DNA of 64,000 nucleotides, from positions 1,488,001 to 1,552,000 of the forward strand of contig OZ221974.1 of NCBI GenBank assembly GCA_965119665.1, given 5' to 3'. Positions 16,758-26,000 of the stretch are shown here, piece by piece. The translations under genes were made by a program, and so were the position numbers. This DNA is from Dialister sp900541485. Lineage in GTDB: Bacteria; Bacillota; Negativicutes; Veillonellales; Dialisteraceae. The notes under the pieces were generated by a model that saw only the letters and a program-made list of their open reading frames with translations, did no database searches and was not told the DNA's origin. How positions within the stretch are numbered: the first letter of the stretch is position 1; each line of letters begins with the position of its first letter.

Positions 16758-18005
16758 ATGCGCATGGATGATGACCGGAGATTTATGGCCCGGGCTCTCG
16801 AATTGGCAGCACTGGGGGCAGGACATACCAGACCGAATCCTTTAGTGGGTGCTGTCCTTGTAAAAGACGGAATCATTATAGGAGAAGGCTGGCATAAACG
16901 ATTTGGAGATGCTCACGCGGAAGTGAATGCTTTTGCCGACTGTAAAGAAGACACAGCGGGAGCAACACTCTATGTGACACTCGAGCCCTGTTGCCATTAT
17001 GGGAAAACACCGCCATGTACCGATTTGATTATTTCCAAAGACGTTGAGCGTGTCGTTATTGCCATGACAGATCCGAATCCGTTGGTATCAGGTAAAGGAA
17101 TTCGTGCTCTTCGTGGTGCAGGCATCTTTGTGACGACCGGTGTCTTGGAAAAAGAAGCACAGCGGCTGAATGAAATATTTGTAAAGTTCATTACCCGGAA
17201 GAAACCGTTTGTACTGTATAAAGCGGCATTATCTCTCGATGGAAAAACAGCTTGCCACACAGGAGCCTCCCAGTGGATTTCCTCAAAAGAATCAAGAGAA
17301 GAAACGCATGCACTTCGTGGTATTTATTCGGCTATTATGGCAGGGGCAGGAACTATCAAGACGGATAATCCGTTGCTTACGGCAAGGACAGAAGGTCTGT
17401 CGGATCCTGTAAGAATTATTGTGGATGGTTGTTTATCCTGTCCTCTTGAGGCCAAGGTATTTCAAAATCCCGGCCGTGTCATCGTGCTGACAACGACAAA
17501 AGCTGACCCGGATAAAATAAAAGATTTTGAAGAAGCAGGTGTGGAAATTATCTGTGCAGACAGTGATGACTCGGGAAAAGTAGATTTGGAAGCAGCCATG
17601 ACAGGACTAGCCGTGAAAGGGATAGACAGTATATTGCTTGAAGGCGGAGCGGAAACGGCAGCTGCCGCTTTTGAGGCCGGCATTATAGATAAAATCCGTT
17701 TCTACCTGGCTCCTTTATTGATTGGAGGCGCTGAAGCTCCCGGAGCTGTCGGAGGAATAGGAGCAGATGTGGTTTCCGAAGCTGTTTCTTTGGAAAATAT
17801 CCGTACAGAAAGGTCCGGAGAGGACTTGGTTGTGGAAGCTTACGTAAATAAAAAAAGAAAATCAGTAAAATCTGAACTTGCCAAAGAGAACGAAAAAATA
17901 ATTCCTGATGATACAGGAAATAACGAAAATGACAGCTCGGATTATGTACCCGGAGAGAAGGGTACAAAAGAGCTGCCGGAGGCAGGGAAAAAAGGAAACG
18001 GATAA
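16758..18005 (+). CDS. ribD: Bifunctional diaminohydroxyphosphoribosylaminopyrimidine deaminase / 5-amino-6-(5-phosphoribosylamino)uracil reductase
   Basis: RibD performs the second and third steps of riboflavin synthesis. From the ATG at 16758 it has 415 residues; another in-frame ATG is at 16764. The N-terminal deaminase has the zinc motif HAEV (about 53-56) and PCCHYGKTPPC (about 77-87). The C-terminal reductase has DGKTACHTGASQWIS and LLEGG. The protein carries a Lys/Glu/Asp/Asn-rich tail of about 50 residues beyond the usual end near LVVEAYV, which is longer than the roughly 360 residues usual for the family. It is the first gene of the FMN-riboswitch operon. Confidence 0.96.
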   Translation: MRMDDDRRFMARALELAALGAGHTRPNPLVGAVLVKDGIIIGEGWHKRFGDAHAEVNAFADCKEDTAGATLYVTLEPCCHYGKTPPCTDLIISKDVERVVIAMTDPNPLVSGKGIRALRGAGIFVTTGVLEKEAQRLNEIFVKFITRKKPFVLYKAALSLDGKTACHTGASQWISSKESREETHALRGIYSAIMAGAGTIKTDNPLLTARTEGLSDPVRIIVDGCLSCPLEAKVFQNPGRVIVLTTTKADPDKIKDFEEAGVEIICADSDDSGKVDLEAAMTGLAVKGIDSILLEGGAETAAAAFEAGIIDKIRFYLAPLLIGGAEAPGAVGGIGADVVSEAVSLENIRTERSGEDLVVEAYVNKKRKSVKSELAKENEKIIPDDTGNNENDSSDYVPGEKGTKELPEAGKKGNG

Positions 18006-18006
18006 G

Positions 18007-18660
18007 ATGTTTACAGGTATTGTAGAAGAGGTAGGGACTGTTGAGAAAATTATTCATTCATCGCAGTCCTGTACGCTGACTATCAGATGCAAAAAGGTAT
18101 TGGAAGGAACTGCTCAAGGTGACAGTATAGCGGTTAACGGTGCCTGTCTGACGGTAACGCAATTAACAGACACTTCATTTTGTTGTGATGTGACACCGGA
18201 GACAATGCGAAGGACGGCATTTTCTCTTTTTAAGGCAGGGACACCGGTAAATCTGGAGAGAGCACTGCGCCTTTGTGACCGCCTGGGTGGGCATATCGTG
18301 CTCGGTCACGTGGACGCTGCAGGAAAGATTCTTTCCGTTACAAGGGAAGGAAATGCCCGGAATATAAGTATAGCTGCTGATCCCCGGGGTGAAAAATATA
18401 TCCTGGAAAAAGGTTCTGTTACTGTTGACGGAGTGAGTCTCACCATAGCCGAGAAAAAAGAAGGAGCCTTTACTGTTTCATTGATTCCCCATACGGGAAA
18501 AATAACAGGTCTGCTTTCTAAAAAGTCAGGAGATCCGGTTAATCTGGAATATGATTACTTAGGAAAATATGTAGAGCAATTTGTGAAAGAAAAAACTGAA
18601 AAAGGTTTGACTATAGAAAAATTAAAATTATTACATGTAGGAGGAAACTATGGAATGTAA
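18007..18660 (+). CDS. ribE: Riboflavin synthase alpha chain
   Basis: This enzyme dismutates two molecules of 6,7-dimethyl-8-ribityllumazine to riboflavin. It has 217 residues from the ATG at 18007, giving the family start MFTGIVEEVG; the longer in-frame opening back to 17908 lies within ribD. Two lumazine-binding repeats are visible, each with a VNG/VDG...SLT pattern (VNGACLTV and VDGVSLTI) and a GHVDAAG motif between them. It starts 1 base after ribD and overlaps ribBA by 11 bases. Some databases call this gene ribC or ribE. Confidence 0.96.
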   Translation: MFTGIVEEVGTVEKIIHSSQSCTLTIRCKKVLEGTAQGDSIAVNGACLTVTQLTDTSFCCDVTPETMRRTAFSLFKAGTPVNLERALRLCDRLGGHIVLGHVDAAGKILSVTREGNARNISIAADPRGEKYILEKGSVTVDGVSLTIAEKKEGAFTVSLIPHTGKITGLLSKKSGDPVNLEYDYLGKYVEQFVKEKTEKGLTIEKLKLLHVGGNYGM

Positions 18661-19858
18661 ATTTGATCCGATTGAAGAAGTGATTGAGGAAGTAAAAAAA
18701 GGGCATATCGTCATTATGCAAGATCCTGAATCACGAGAAAATGAGGGGGATTATATATGTGCCGCCGAATTTGCCACACCGGAAAATATCAACCGTATGG
18801 CATCAGAAGCGAGGGGACTGATTTGTATGCCTATGGCGGCAGAAGTGGCAGAACGTTTATTTCTCGCTCCTATGGTGCGGCAGAATACAGAAAGCAACGA
18901 GACCGCTTTTCTTACGTCCATTGATTACAAAGATGCCGGCACAGGAATTTCGGCAAAAGCCCGTTCGATGACAGCTATGGCGGTCGTAAAAGATGGCATA
19001 AAGCCGGAAGATTTTAAACGACCGGGCCATATGTTTCCTCTGAAAGCAAAACCGTGGGGGGTTCTTGAAAGAGAAGGACATACAGAAGCGACTGTCGATC
19101 TTGTCAAATTGGCAGGTCTGAAGCCGGTCGGTCTTTGCTGTGAAATCATGGACGTTGACGGAGGCATGTCAAGAAGAGAGCGTTTGTTTGCTTTAGCTAA
19201 AGAAAAAAATCTGAAAATCGGAAGTGTCCGTGACTTGGAAGAGTACCGCAAAAAGCATGAAAAGCTGATTGAACGCGTTTCAGAAGCCAGAATGCCTACT
19301 AAATATGGAGAGTTCCGGATTTATGGGTACGTGAACTTAATCAATCATGAGCATCATGTAGCCCTTGCTATGGGAGATGTATCTGACGGCAAGCCCGTAC
19401 TTTGCCGTATTCATTCGGAGTGTCTGACAGGAGACTGCTTCGGATCACTTCGTTGTGATTGCGGACAGCAGCTTGATGCAGCTATGAAAAGAATTGCAAA
19501 AGAAGGGCGGGGCGTGCTGGTCTATCTGCGTCAGGAAGGCCGCGGAATAGGATTGATTAATAAGCTCAAAGCATATAAGTTACAGGATGAAGGATATGAT
19601 ACGGTAGAGGCAAATTTGAAGCTTGGCTTTGCTGCCGATCTCAGGGAATATATGACAGGTGCCCAGATTCTCCATGATCTCGGGGCAAACCGGATTCGGA
19701 TTTTGACGAATAATCCGCAGAAAATCGGTGATGTCAGTGAATATGGAATTACTATTGAAGAACGGCTTCCGATTGAAATGGCCCCTACGGCGGAAGATGA
19801 ATTTTATTTGAAAACAAAGCAGGATAAAATGGGACATATGCTTCATATGCATAAGTAA
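18650..19858 (+). CDS. ribBA: Bifunctional 3,4-dihydroxy-2-butanone-4-phosphate synthase / GTP cyclohydrolase II
   Basis: RibBA supplies both precursors of riboflavin, from ribulose-5-phosphate and GTP. It has 402 residues. The RibB half (1-200) contains DPESRENEGDY, the acidic Mg-binding site, and the GHTEATVDL motif. The RibA half (about 206-402) has the zinc cysteines in ECLTGDCFGSLRCDCG and the catalytic RQEGRGIGL segment. GAGGA precedes the ATG. It sits between ribE and ribH in the operon, as in Bacillus. Confidence 0.97.
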   Translation: MECKFDPIEEVIEEVKKGHIVIMQDPESRENEGDYICAAEFATPENINRMASEARGLICMPMAAEVAERLFLAPMVRQNTESNETAFLTSIDYKDAGTGISAKARSMTAMAVVKDGIKPEDFKRPGHMFPLKAKPWGVLEREGHTEATVDLVKLAGLKPVGLCCEIMDVDGGMSRRERLFALAKEKNLKIGSVRDLEEYRKKHEKLIERVSEARMPTKYGEFRIYGYVNLINHEHHVALAMGDVSDGKPVLCRIHSECLTGDCFGSLRCDCGQQLDAAMKRIAKEGRGVLVYLRQEGRGIGLINKLKAYKLQDEGYDTVEANLKLGFAADLREYMTGAQILHDLGANRIRILTNNPQKIGDVSEYGITIEERLPIEMAPTAEDEFYLKTKQDKMGHMLHMHK

Positions 19859-19870
19859 AAGGAGGATAAA

Positions 19871-20338
19871 ATGAATATTATTTCAGGCTTGTATAATGAA
19901 AGTGAAGTTAAGATAGGAATCGTAGCTTCCCGGTTTAATGAAATTATTACATCCAAATTGATTGACGGGGTGGCAGACGGGTTATCCCGCCACGGCGTCA
20001 ATCTGGATACGGTGGATTTAGCTTGGGTGCCCGGTGCATTTGAGGTACCCGTTACAGCAAAAAAAATGGCGGAAAGCGGAAAGTATGATGCCGTCATTTG
20101 TTTGGGGGCTGTCATCCGTGGCGAGACAGATCATTATGAGCATGTAGCTACTGAAGTAACAAAAGGGATTGCCCAGGTATCTCTTTCGGCAGGAATTCCC
20201 GTGCTTTACGGAATATTGACGACCGATACGGTAGAGCAGGCCTTGAACCGTGCAGGACTCAAGTCAGGCAACAAGGGATTTGAATGTGCTTTGGATGCAT
20301 TGGAATTAGCTTCTCTTTTCAAAAAGATAAAAAAATAA
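19871..20338 (+). CDS. ribH: 6,7-dimethyl-8-ribityllumazine synthase
   Basis: RibH condenses the products of the RibB branch and the RibA-RibD branch to lumazine, the substrate of riboflavin synthase. It has 155 residues and typically forms icosahedral 60-mers. SRFNEIIT, WVPGAFEVP, CLGAVIRGETDHYEHV (with the catalytic His) and PVLYGILTTDT are present. AAAAGGAGG is immediately upstream. It ends the operon ahead of a terminator. Confidence 0.97.
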   Translation: MNIISGLYNESEVKIGIVASRFNEIITSKLIDGVADGLSRHGVNLDTVDLAWVPGAFEVPVTAKKMAESGKYDAVICLGAVIRGETDHYEHVATEVTKGIAQVSLSAGIPVLYGILTTDTVEQALNRAGLKSGNKGFECALDALELASLFKKIKK

Positions 20339-20345
20339 ATACAAG

Positions 20346-20374
20346 AAATCTGCTCTGCTGTAAGGCAGGTTTTT
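20346..20374 (+). terminator. Terminator of the rib operon
   Basis: The stem AAATCTGC pairs with GCAGGTTT (one wobble pair) and runs into further T. Confidence 0.65.
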
Positions 20375-20445
20375 GTATTTTAAGATTGCCGGTGTGATAA
20401 AATGATATAAGTAAATGCAGGTAAATAAAATCCGAGGAGCTTATC

Positions 20446-21060
20446 ATGAACAGTAAAGAAGAAAAATTTTTCAATAACTTGTCTCTTTTTTGCGGGGAAC
20501 TGAATAAGGCAGGCGCTGCTTTTGAAAAAGTGAACTGCGGCAAAATGGATGCAGAAGAGGGGAGAGAAATTATTTCCGGCAGCAAAAAGAAGCTGCGTAA
20601 CTCTTTGACCCCGTTGCTTGAAAGAGTCTATAAGGTTTATAAAAAACCGGCGGAAATTGATTTTGCCAAGATTTTTCTTTTTAAAGCATACAGCATTATA
20701 AACGGAATGAATGAAGTGATTACCCGGTTGTCCGTATGTCCTTTGGATGAACCGCCCAAAAATTTTGAAAAAATCACAGAATTGGTCAGGGATGCATTGG
20801 AAGAAATCGAAAAAATTGTAAATTATACATCTGATATATCCGCGAATTATATGAAAATGGAAGCACGGTGCCGTAAAATATACGCATTTGAAGAGCGGGG
20901 CGATGAAATTTACAAAGATTTGATTCGTGACCTTTTTACGGGAGAACATAAACCGGAGTATATTATATATTGGAAAGAAATTTTATCAGAAACAGAAAAA
21001 ATGCTTGATGCGACAGCAGGATCCGTTTCTTTATTACAGCGGCTTTTTACCCGTGAATAG
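20446..21060 (+). CDS. DUF47/PhoU-like protein
   Basis: A 204-residue, all-helical, charged protein. The C-terminal half matches the pattern of the DUF47 (PhoU-related) family: a helix with FEERGDEIYKDLIRDLF, then IIYWKEILSETEKMLDAT, the E..GD and D..E/D metal-binding positions typical of these proteins. DUF47 genes usually sit next to a Pit-type phosphate transporter and are thought to regulate it. Here there is none: rib genes precede and folate genes follow. The start ATG 20446 has GAGGAG upstream. Family assignment is by motif; the target is unknown. Confidence 0.75.
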   Translation: MNSKEEKFFNNLSLFCGELNKAGAAFEKVNCGKMDAEEGREIISGSKKKLRNSLTPLLERVYKVYKKPAEIDFAKIFLFKAYSIINGMNEVITRLSVCPLDEPPKNFEKITELVRDALEEIEKIVNYTSDISANYMKMEARCRKIYAFEERGDEIYKDLIRDLFTGEHKPEYIIYWKEILSETEKMLDATAGSVSLLQRLFTRE

Positions 21061-21112
21061 GCAGGTTTCACAGAAATAAAAAAACAGACATCTGTATTAG
21101 TGTTTTTAGATA

Positions 21113-21141
21113 TTGTACTTTCTTAACTTTTTATGTATAAT
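21113..21141 (+). promoter_or_regulatory. Promoter of the intergenic transcript upstream of folP
   Basis: TTGTAC (21113-21118) and TATAAT (21136-21141) are exactly 17 bases apart. Transcription should begin near 21148. Confidence 0.75.
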
Positions 21142-21147
21142 ATAGTT

Positions 21148-21291
21148 ACATGGAGGAAATGCCATGGCTATGAATGCCATTCATAGAGCCAAATTGATGA
21201 TTATTTCCCTGATGATCAATTCGGTCGCAGATAATTCCACACTCCTCAATGGATATTCTGCACAGGAAAAGCGGTGTCAGCCGCTTTTTTT
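21148..21291 (+). ncRNA. Candidate small RNA or folP attenuator leader with embedded 45-codon ORF
   Basis: The 304-base gap 21061-21364 holds a good promoter, then about 145 bases ending at an intrinsic terminator. Predicted folds by eye: CTATGAAT-gcc-ATTCATAG (21168-21186) and a weaker ATTGAT...ATCAAT stem (21193-21220). An ORF starts at ATG 21164 with GGAGG at 21152-21156 and runs 45 codons to TGA 21299-21301, through the terminator; it is Met-rich at the start (4 Met in 17). It could be an sRNA, a leader peptide attenuator for folP, or both. I do not recognise it as a known riboswitch. Confidence 0.5.
21268..21291 (+). terminator. Terminator or attenuator upstream of folP
   Basis: AAAGCGG-tgtcag-CCGCTTTTTTT. 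It lies 74 bases before the folP start and inside the small ORF. Confidence 0.85.
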
Positions 21292-21364
21292 GTTGCCCTG
21301 AACGGAACAATGGTGATACTATAAATAACATAACAGGTGTAACTGAAAATAAGGAGCGATACGT

Positions 21365-22204
21365 ATGGAACGTAATTATAAATGGCGGGACGGTAAAGAA
21401 CTTCAAGTCAGTGATAAAACTTTAATCATGGGTGTTCTGAATGTAACACCCGATTCATTTTCCGACGGAGGCCGGTGGAACACAGAAGAATCGGCAGTTA
21501 CGCACACTCTTGATATGATCCGGCAAGGAGCAGACATAATTGATGTGGGAGCAGAATCCACAAGACCCGGGCATCAGCCGATGACGGCAGAGGAAGAAAC
21601 AGACCGGCTGAAGAAATTTCTTCCTGCCGTATTAGAAAAAAGCACGGTCCCTGTATCTTTGGATACATATCACTGGGAAACGGCAGAATATGCTTTAAAC
21701 CATGGGATTCATATAGGAAATGATATCTGGGGACTCCAGTATGATAAGGGTGAAATGGCAAAAGTCTTTTCCGGCTATGATGTGCCTCTTGTTCTTATGC
21801 ATAACCAAGACGGCACACATTACGACCGTGATATCATAGAATCCATGAAAACATTCCTGGAAAGAACGGTAGAATTGGCATTGCAGGCAGGTATTAAAGA
21901 AAAAAATATCATTCTGGATCCGGGTATCGGATTTGGGAAAGACAGTAATCAAAATCTGGAAGTACTTCGCCGTCTTGATGAACTGATAAGCTATTTTCCC
22001 TACCCCTGGCTTCTGGGGGTGAGCCGGAAGCGTTTCATCGGTGATATTTTGGAAGTACCGGTGTCTGAAAGAGATGAAGGCACGGGTGCGGTTGATTTAT
22101 GGGGCGTGACCAAAGGATGTTCTATTCTCCGTGTGCATAATGTAGAGATGGCCGTCCGCTTGTCTAAAGTTTGGGACGTTTTAAAAAATAATATAATTTT
22201 GTAA
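21365..22204 (+). CDS. folP: Dihydropteroate synthase
   Basis: FolP condenses p-aminobenzoate with hydroxymethyl-dihydropterin pyrophosphate and is the sulfonamide target. It has 279 residues. The signature MGVLNVTPDSFSDGG is near residue 20-35, then IDVGAESTRPG. The C-terminal half has ILDPGIGFGKD and GVSRKRFIG. The ATG at 21365 has AAGGAG upstream. It leads a folP-folB-folK run in which each gene supplies a consecutive or neighbouring step of folate synthesis. No folE or folC is in the window. Confidence 0.97.
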   Translation: MERNYKWRDGKELQVSDKTLIMGVLNVTPDSFSDGGRWNTEESAVTHTLDMIRQGADIIDVGAESTRPGHQPMTAEEETDRLKKFLPAVLEKSTVPVSLDTYHWETAEYALNHGIHIGNDIWGLQYDKGEMAKVFSGYDVPLVLMHNQDGTHYDRDIIESMKTFLERTVELALQAGIKEKNIILDPGIGFGKDSNQNLEVLRRLDELISYFPYPWLLGVSRKRFIGDILEVPVSERDEGTGAVDLWGVTKGCSILRVHNVEMAVRLSKVWDVLKNNIIL

Positions 22205-22222
22205 ATCATAGGGAGTCAGGAT

Positions 22223-22594
22223 TTGAGAAAAGATATGGATACTATTTTATTAAAAGGCATGATTTTTTACGGATATCATGGAGCCGATAAAGAAGAAAAT
22301 GTTTTAGGGCAGCGTTTTGAGGTAGATGTAAAAATGGGGCTCAATCTGGCAAAGGCAGGCGAAACGGATGCACTTGAAGACTCCGTTAATTATGCAGATG
22401 TATTTGCCTGCGTAAAAATGATTGTAGAAGGAAAACCTTGCCGGCTTTTGGAACGGGTCGCAGCTCTGATTAATGAAAAAATTATGGAAACGTATCCTGC
22501 CGTACAGGAAGTAACAACATCTGTGCATAAGCCGGGAGCACCGATACCCGGAGTTGTGGGAGATGTGGTGGTGACACTGAAAAAGAAAAGATAA
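22223..22594 (+). CDS. folB: Dihydroneopterin aldolase
   Basis: FolB cleaves dihydroneopterin to 6-hydroxymethyl-dihydropterin. It has 123 residues from the TTG at 22223, supported by GGGAG at 22211-22215; the ATG at 22235 would give a shorter but complete domain with a weaker site. FYGYHGADKEENVLGQRFEVD is the family N-terminus with the catalytic Glu, and PGAPIPG near the end is typical. Its stop overlaps the folK start by 1 base. Confidence 0.96.
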   Translation: MRKDMDTILLKGMIFYGYHGADKEENVLGQRFEVDVKMGLNLAKAGETDALEDSVNYADVFACVKMIVEGKPCRLLERVAALINEKIMETYPAVQEVTTSVHKPGAPIPGVVGDVVVTLKKKR

Positions 22595-23088
22595 TGTATA
22601 TCATTTCAATGGGTTCTAATTTAGGAGAATCAGAAAAAATTATGCGAGGAGCCCTGAATGCATTGGAAACATCTCCTCATTGGACAACAACGGGAAAGTC
22701 TTCTTTTTACAGAACCGTTCCGTGGGGAAAGAAAGACCAGCCGGATTTTTTGAATGCTGTTGTAGCCGGAAGATGGGAAAATACGCCGGAGAAGTTGTTG
22801 CAACTTTTGCAGAAGATAGAGCTTAGCTTCGGACGTATACGGAAGATACATTGGGGCCCCAGGACACTTGATTTGGACTTGATTTATGGAGATGAAGAGG
22901 TAAAGAACACACAATTTTTAAAATTGCCGCATCCTTTTTTTTGGGATCGGCCTTTTGTGCTGGTTCCTTTGGAAGAAATTTTTCCGCAATTTGTTTTTAA
23001 AGGTCAAAAAATTCATGACCGGATTAAAGAATTACAGGGATACGATGAGGTATCAAAAGAAATTATTTCTTGGGAAGGCGGTTTGTAA
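22594..23088 (+). CDS. folK: 2-amino-4-hydroxy-6-hydroxymethyldihydropteridine diphosphokinase
   Basis: FolK pyrophosphorylates the pterin made by FolB to give the FolP substrate. It has 164 residues. SMGSNLGES at the start, KIHWGPRTLDLDLIYGD (the Mg-binding DLD motif) and LPHPFFWDRPFVLVPL are all family hallmarks; the usual R/H-E-R just before FVL reads WDR here. It overlaps folB by 1 base (TAATG) and its TAA overlaps the mfd ATG by 1 base, so translation of all three is probably coupled. Confidence 0.96.
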   Translation: MYIISMGSNLGESEKIMRGALNALETSPHWTTTGKSSFYRTVPWGKKDQPDFLNAVVAGRWENTPEKLLQLLQKIELSFGRIRKIHWGPRTLDLDLIYGDEEVKNTQFLKLPHPFFWDRPFVLVPLEEIFPQFVFKGQKIHDRIKELQGYDEVSKEIISWEGGL

Positions 23089-26000
23089 TGGAAAAAAAGC
23101 AAATGATTGCCAATGTACAGACGACTCCTTCTGTATCCGATTTAAGTAAACGGTCCGGCGATAAATCCTTTTCGTTTGATGAAAAAGCGGGAGAAGATTT
23201 TGTCCGGTTTCTGAAAAAACAGAAAGAGACGGATAAAATAACCGGCATATTAAAAAGCGGGAAAAACGCTATGATTTCCGGTGCCGGCGATTCCCAGAAA
23301 CCGTTACTTGCCGCTATGGCGGCCGATCCGGAGAAGCCGATGCTTATTCTCGTCCCTGACCAGAAGGATATTATCCGCTGGGAGCAAGATTTGCATTTTT
23401 TTGCACCGCAATTACAAATCTATTCTTTTCCTGTTGTGGAGGAAGCTGATTTCAAGGTCACTTTTTCAGGAACCGAACGTTTGAGAGAGCGTATGCGGAG
23501 TCTCGGACGATGGGTGAGCGGAAAGCCGGCGGTCGTAATAGCTACGACTGTGGAAGCGGCTCAAAAAATTATTTCTCCGTCCTTTCTTGAACAAGGACAG
23601 ATGTCTTTATCCGTAGGAGAAGAAATAGAAAGAGAACGATTACTCTCGGACCTTGTGACGCGTGGCTATGAACGGGTGGACCAGGTGGAACGGTGCGGAC
23701 ATTTTTCCGTGCGGGGAGATATTGTTGATATCTTTGCCATCAGTGAAAAACATCCGGTGAGAGCGGAATTTTTTGGCGATGAAATTGACAGTATCCGCTT
23801 GTTTGATGAGGATACCCAGCGTTCTTTCGAGAATCTGGAAACTTTTTCATTTTTACCTGTCCGCATGGAAGGGACTGCCGATGCGTCACTTTTGTCATAT
23901 TTAAAAAACGGAATATTGATTTATGATGAACCGCAGAGGGGCAAAGAAGCATTAGAAAAGTATTTCCGAGAAGAGGCGGGAAACAGGGAAAAAGCTTTCT
24001 CTTGGGATGAACTGACTGCGTTTTCCCGTAAAAATAAAGAAAACCATAATAAAATTCTATTATTTTCCTTTTTAAAAAGAGATATTGACGGGATAAAAAC
24101 AGAAGAGAGTGCAAGTTGGGAAGGGCGGACAATGGTCAATTACCAGCGGCAAATCGGTCTTTTCATGAATGAGCTTTCCCGGTTACTTGAGGAAAACTGG
24201 AAAGTGGCGATTTTGACACCCCGTTTTTCAGAAAGGAAAGAGATAGAAAATTATCTGGCAGATTATCATATCTCCACTTCGAACCGGCTGAAAGAAGGAG
24301 CAGTAACACTTTTTAATCATATTCTTTCCGGAGGATTCGAACTGCCCCCATTGAAAACAGCCTGGATAGCAGCAGGAGATATACTGGGGAAACAAAAGGT
24401 CCGCCGTTATAAAGCGGGCGAAAAAGGGAAACAAATCCGCTATTTTTCCGATTTACAGATAGGCGATTATGTTGTTCAGAGGGTTCATGGCATCGGAAAA
24501 TATACCGGACTTAATACGATTGAGCTGGATGGTATTCACCGTGATTATATTACCATCCAATATGCGGGGTCCGATAAATTGTATTTACCGATGGAGCAAA
24601 TCGCTACATTGGAAAAATATATCGGGCCGGAAGGGCAGACGCCGGCGCTCCACCGCATGGGAGGTGCCCAGTGGGACAAAGTACGGAGTAAAGCAAAAAA
24701 ATCTATTGAAGAACTGGCCGAAAAATTATTAAAAGTCTATGCCGACAGAGAAGTGGCAGAGGGGATAGCATTTCTTCCCGATACGGCAGAACAAAGTGAA
24801 TTTGAAGATACATTTCCTTTTGTGGAAACGGATGATCAGATAGAGGCCATTGAGGCGGTTAAGCGGGCAATGGAACGGCCGAGACCGATGGATATGCTTG
24901 TTTGCGGAGATGTAGGATTTGGAAAAACAGAAGTAGCTATGAGAGCCGTGTTTAAGTGTGTAATGAGCGGATACCAGGCGATGGTTCTTTGTCCTACCAC
25001 CGTTCTTTCGAGTCAGCACTATAAGACATTTACAGATCGTATGGATGCGTTCGGAGTGAATACGGCGATTTTAAACCGCTTTACTACAGCGAAAGAGAAG
25101 AAAGAAATTTTGGAAAAGCTGGCCAGTGGAGAGCTGGATGTCGTTATAGGGACACATGCGGTCTTATCTGAAAGGATTAAATGCCGGCGCTTGGGCTTGC
25201 TCGTTGTAGATGAGGAACAGCGTTTCGGAGTTATGCAGAAGGAAAAATGGAAATCCTGGTCTGAAGGATTGGATGTATTGACGCTTTCGGCGACACCCAT
25301 ACCAAGAACTTTGCATATGAGTCTTACCGGGGTACGCGATATGGTGACCATGACACAACCTCCGTCCAATCGTCATGCCATACAAACTTATGTAACAGAA
25401 TATAATGATGAAATTGTAAAAGATGCAATAGCCAGAGAAAAAGCAAGAGGCGGACAAACTTATTTCATTTATAACCGCATAGAAAGTATCGGGGCTATGG
25501 AAAATCATTTGAGAAATATTCTTCCTGATGATGTAACTATCGCTGTTGCCTATGGGCGGATGGAAGGAAAGAAACTTGAACAGGTCATGGTGGATTTTTA
25601 TGAAAAACGCTATGATGTTTTGCTGTGTACGACCTTAATCGAAAATGGAGTTGACCAGCCCAATGCAAATACGATGCTTGTCTATGATGCGGATAAATTG
25701 GGGCTGTCCCAAATTTACCAAATGAGGGGCAGGGTAGGAAGATCGGAGAAAATAGCTAGAGCCTGGTTTTTCTACCGGCAAGGGAAAGTGCTTTCTGAAG
25801 TGGCGGAAAAACGGCTAAATACGATTCGAGAGTTTACAGAACTCGGAAGCGGGTTTAAAATTGCTATGCGTGACCTGGAAATCCGGGGCGCAGGAAATCT
25901 TTTGGGATTACAACAGCATGGAAATATAGCCAGTGTGGGATTTGCCACTTATTGTAATATGCTTGAGGATACGGTAGAAAAACTGCGATCAGAAAAAGAG

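Noticed and set aside
16597..16876. Minus-strand ORFs opposite the riboswitch
   Set aside because: They lie antisense to a conserved RNA and ribD; shadows.
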